DNA of 39,880 nucleotides from Bulleidia sp. (GTDB lineage: Bacteria; Bacillota_I; Bacilli_A; Erysipelotrichales; Erysipelotrichaceae): NCBI GenBank assembly GCA_016293365.1, contig JAEDEK010000003.1:1-39880 (forward strand). The letters run 5' to 3'. A model generated the notes under the pieces. That model made no database searches. It saw only the letters and a list, made by a program, of their open reading frames with translations, and was not told the DNA's origin. Shown here one piece after another: positions 39,690-39,880 of this stretch. Both the position numbers and the translations under genes were made by a program. Numbering within the stretch: the first letter of the stretch is position 1; the number at the start of each line of letters is the position of its first letter.

Positions 39690-39880
39690 ATGGAAAACAG
39701 AAGTTATAAACACTGGCTTGTCGTGGCAATGATGTGCTGTCTGGCGGCTGGTGCAATCGGTATCTCTTACAAATGCGACAGGTGTATTCTACACACCTGT
39801 CAGTGAAAGTCTTGGTGTATTACGAGGAAGTTTTGCGATGCACGCTACATTGCAGTCACTTGCGATGGCAGTTGTAACAC
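39690..39880 (+). pseudogene. MFS transporter N-terminus, frameshifted and cut by the window end
   Basis: From ATG 39690 the frame reads MENRSYKHWLVVAMMCCLAA, then GAIGIS to 39767. It then goes out of register and stops at TGA 39804-39806. From 39769, one base later, the other frame reads TNATGVFYTPVSESLGVLRG, then SFAMHATLQSLAMAV, and stays open to the window end. The joined product is typical of the first two spans of oxalate/formate-antiporter-like major facilitator proteins. One extra T in the TCTCTTAC at 39764-39770 explains it. This is either a real inactivating insertion or a sequencing error. The ribosome site is weak (GCGGG). Confidence 0.7.

Overview
The window reads as chromosomal DNA of a low-to-mid-GC Gram-positive bacterium (Bacillota). 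Clues are strong Shine-Dalgarno sites, sigma-A type promoters, the gene order gdpP-rplI-dnaB, the paired glgC-glgD genes, lipobox lipoproteins and CcpA-type operators. An Erysipelotrichia-like host is my guess from overall flavour; nothing in the window proves it. There are no rRNAs, CRISPR arrays or intact mobile elements.

Layout. 1-3580: tRNA-Val(CAC), a membrane-anchored XRE regulator, a divergent azlCD branched-chain amino acid exporter pair, a small polytopic membrane protein and a HAD phosphatase. 3617-3838: an orphan structured RNA with its own promoter and a strong terminator. 3895-12426: one tightly packed, overlapping operon (DUF2232 membrane protein, gdpP, rplI, dnaB, M23 endopeptidase, walJ, an HtrA-like protein without its catalytic triad, rlmH). 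It resembles the Bacillus yybS-yybT-rplI-dnaC ... yycJ-htrC-rlmH region without purA and walRK. 12579-21360: ptsH (HPr), phosphoglucomutase, glgB, glgP and pulA, punctuated by intrinsic terminators. 21361-22138: a cre-bearing promoter and a long structured leader with tiny ORFs and an IS200/IS605-like end scar, ahead of a lipoprotein gene. 22220-25942: DUF885 ectopeptidase-like protein, ung, folC. 25985-29805: glgC-glgD-glgA behind a perfect cre box. 29927-33425: pgk-tpiA-eno behind a second perfect, fully palindromic cre box. 33493-37552: lipoprotein, secG, rnr, smpB and tmRNA (ssrA), the trans-translation/RNA quality-control cluster. 37612-39619: a 634-aa protein of unknown function with a coiled coil and a possible HicA-like tail. 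39690-end: start of a transporter gene with a 1-nt frameshift.

Together, two glycogen gene blocks give a full storage cycle: Pgm interconverts Glc-6-P and Glc-1-P, GlgC/GlgD makes ADP-glucose, GlgA elongates, GlgB branches, and GlgP and pullulanase degrade. Lower glycolysis (pgk-tpiA-eno) and HPr lie alongside. cre-like sites stand before ptsH (one mismatch), the 21.4-kb leader, glgCDA and pgk-tpiA-eno. This suggests that HPr-Ser-P/CcpA coordinates storage and glycolysis. That regulatory link is inference from motifs.
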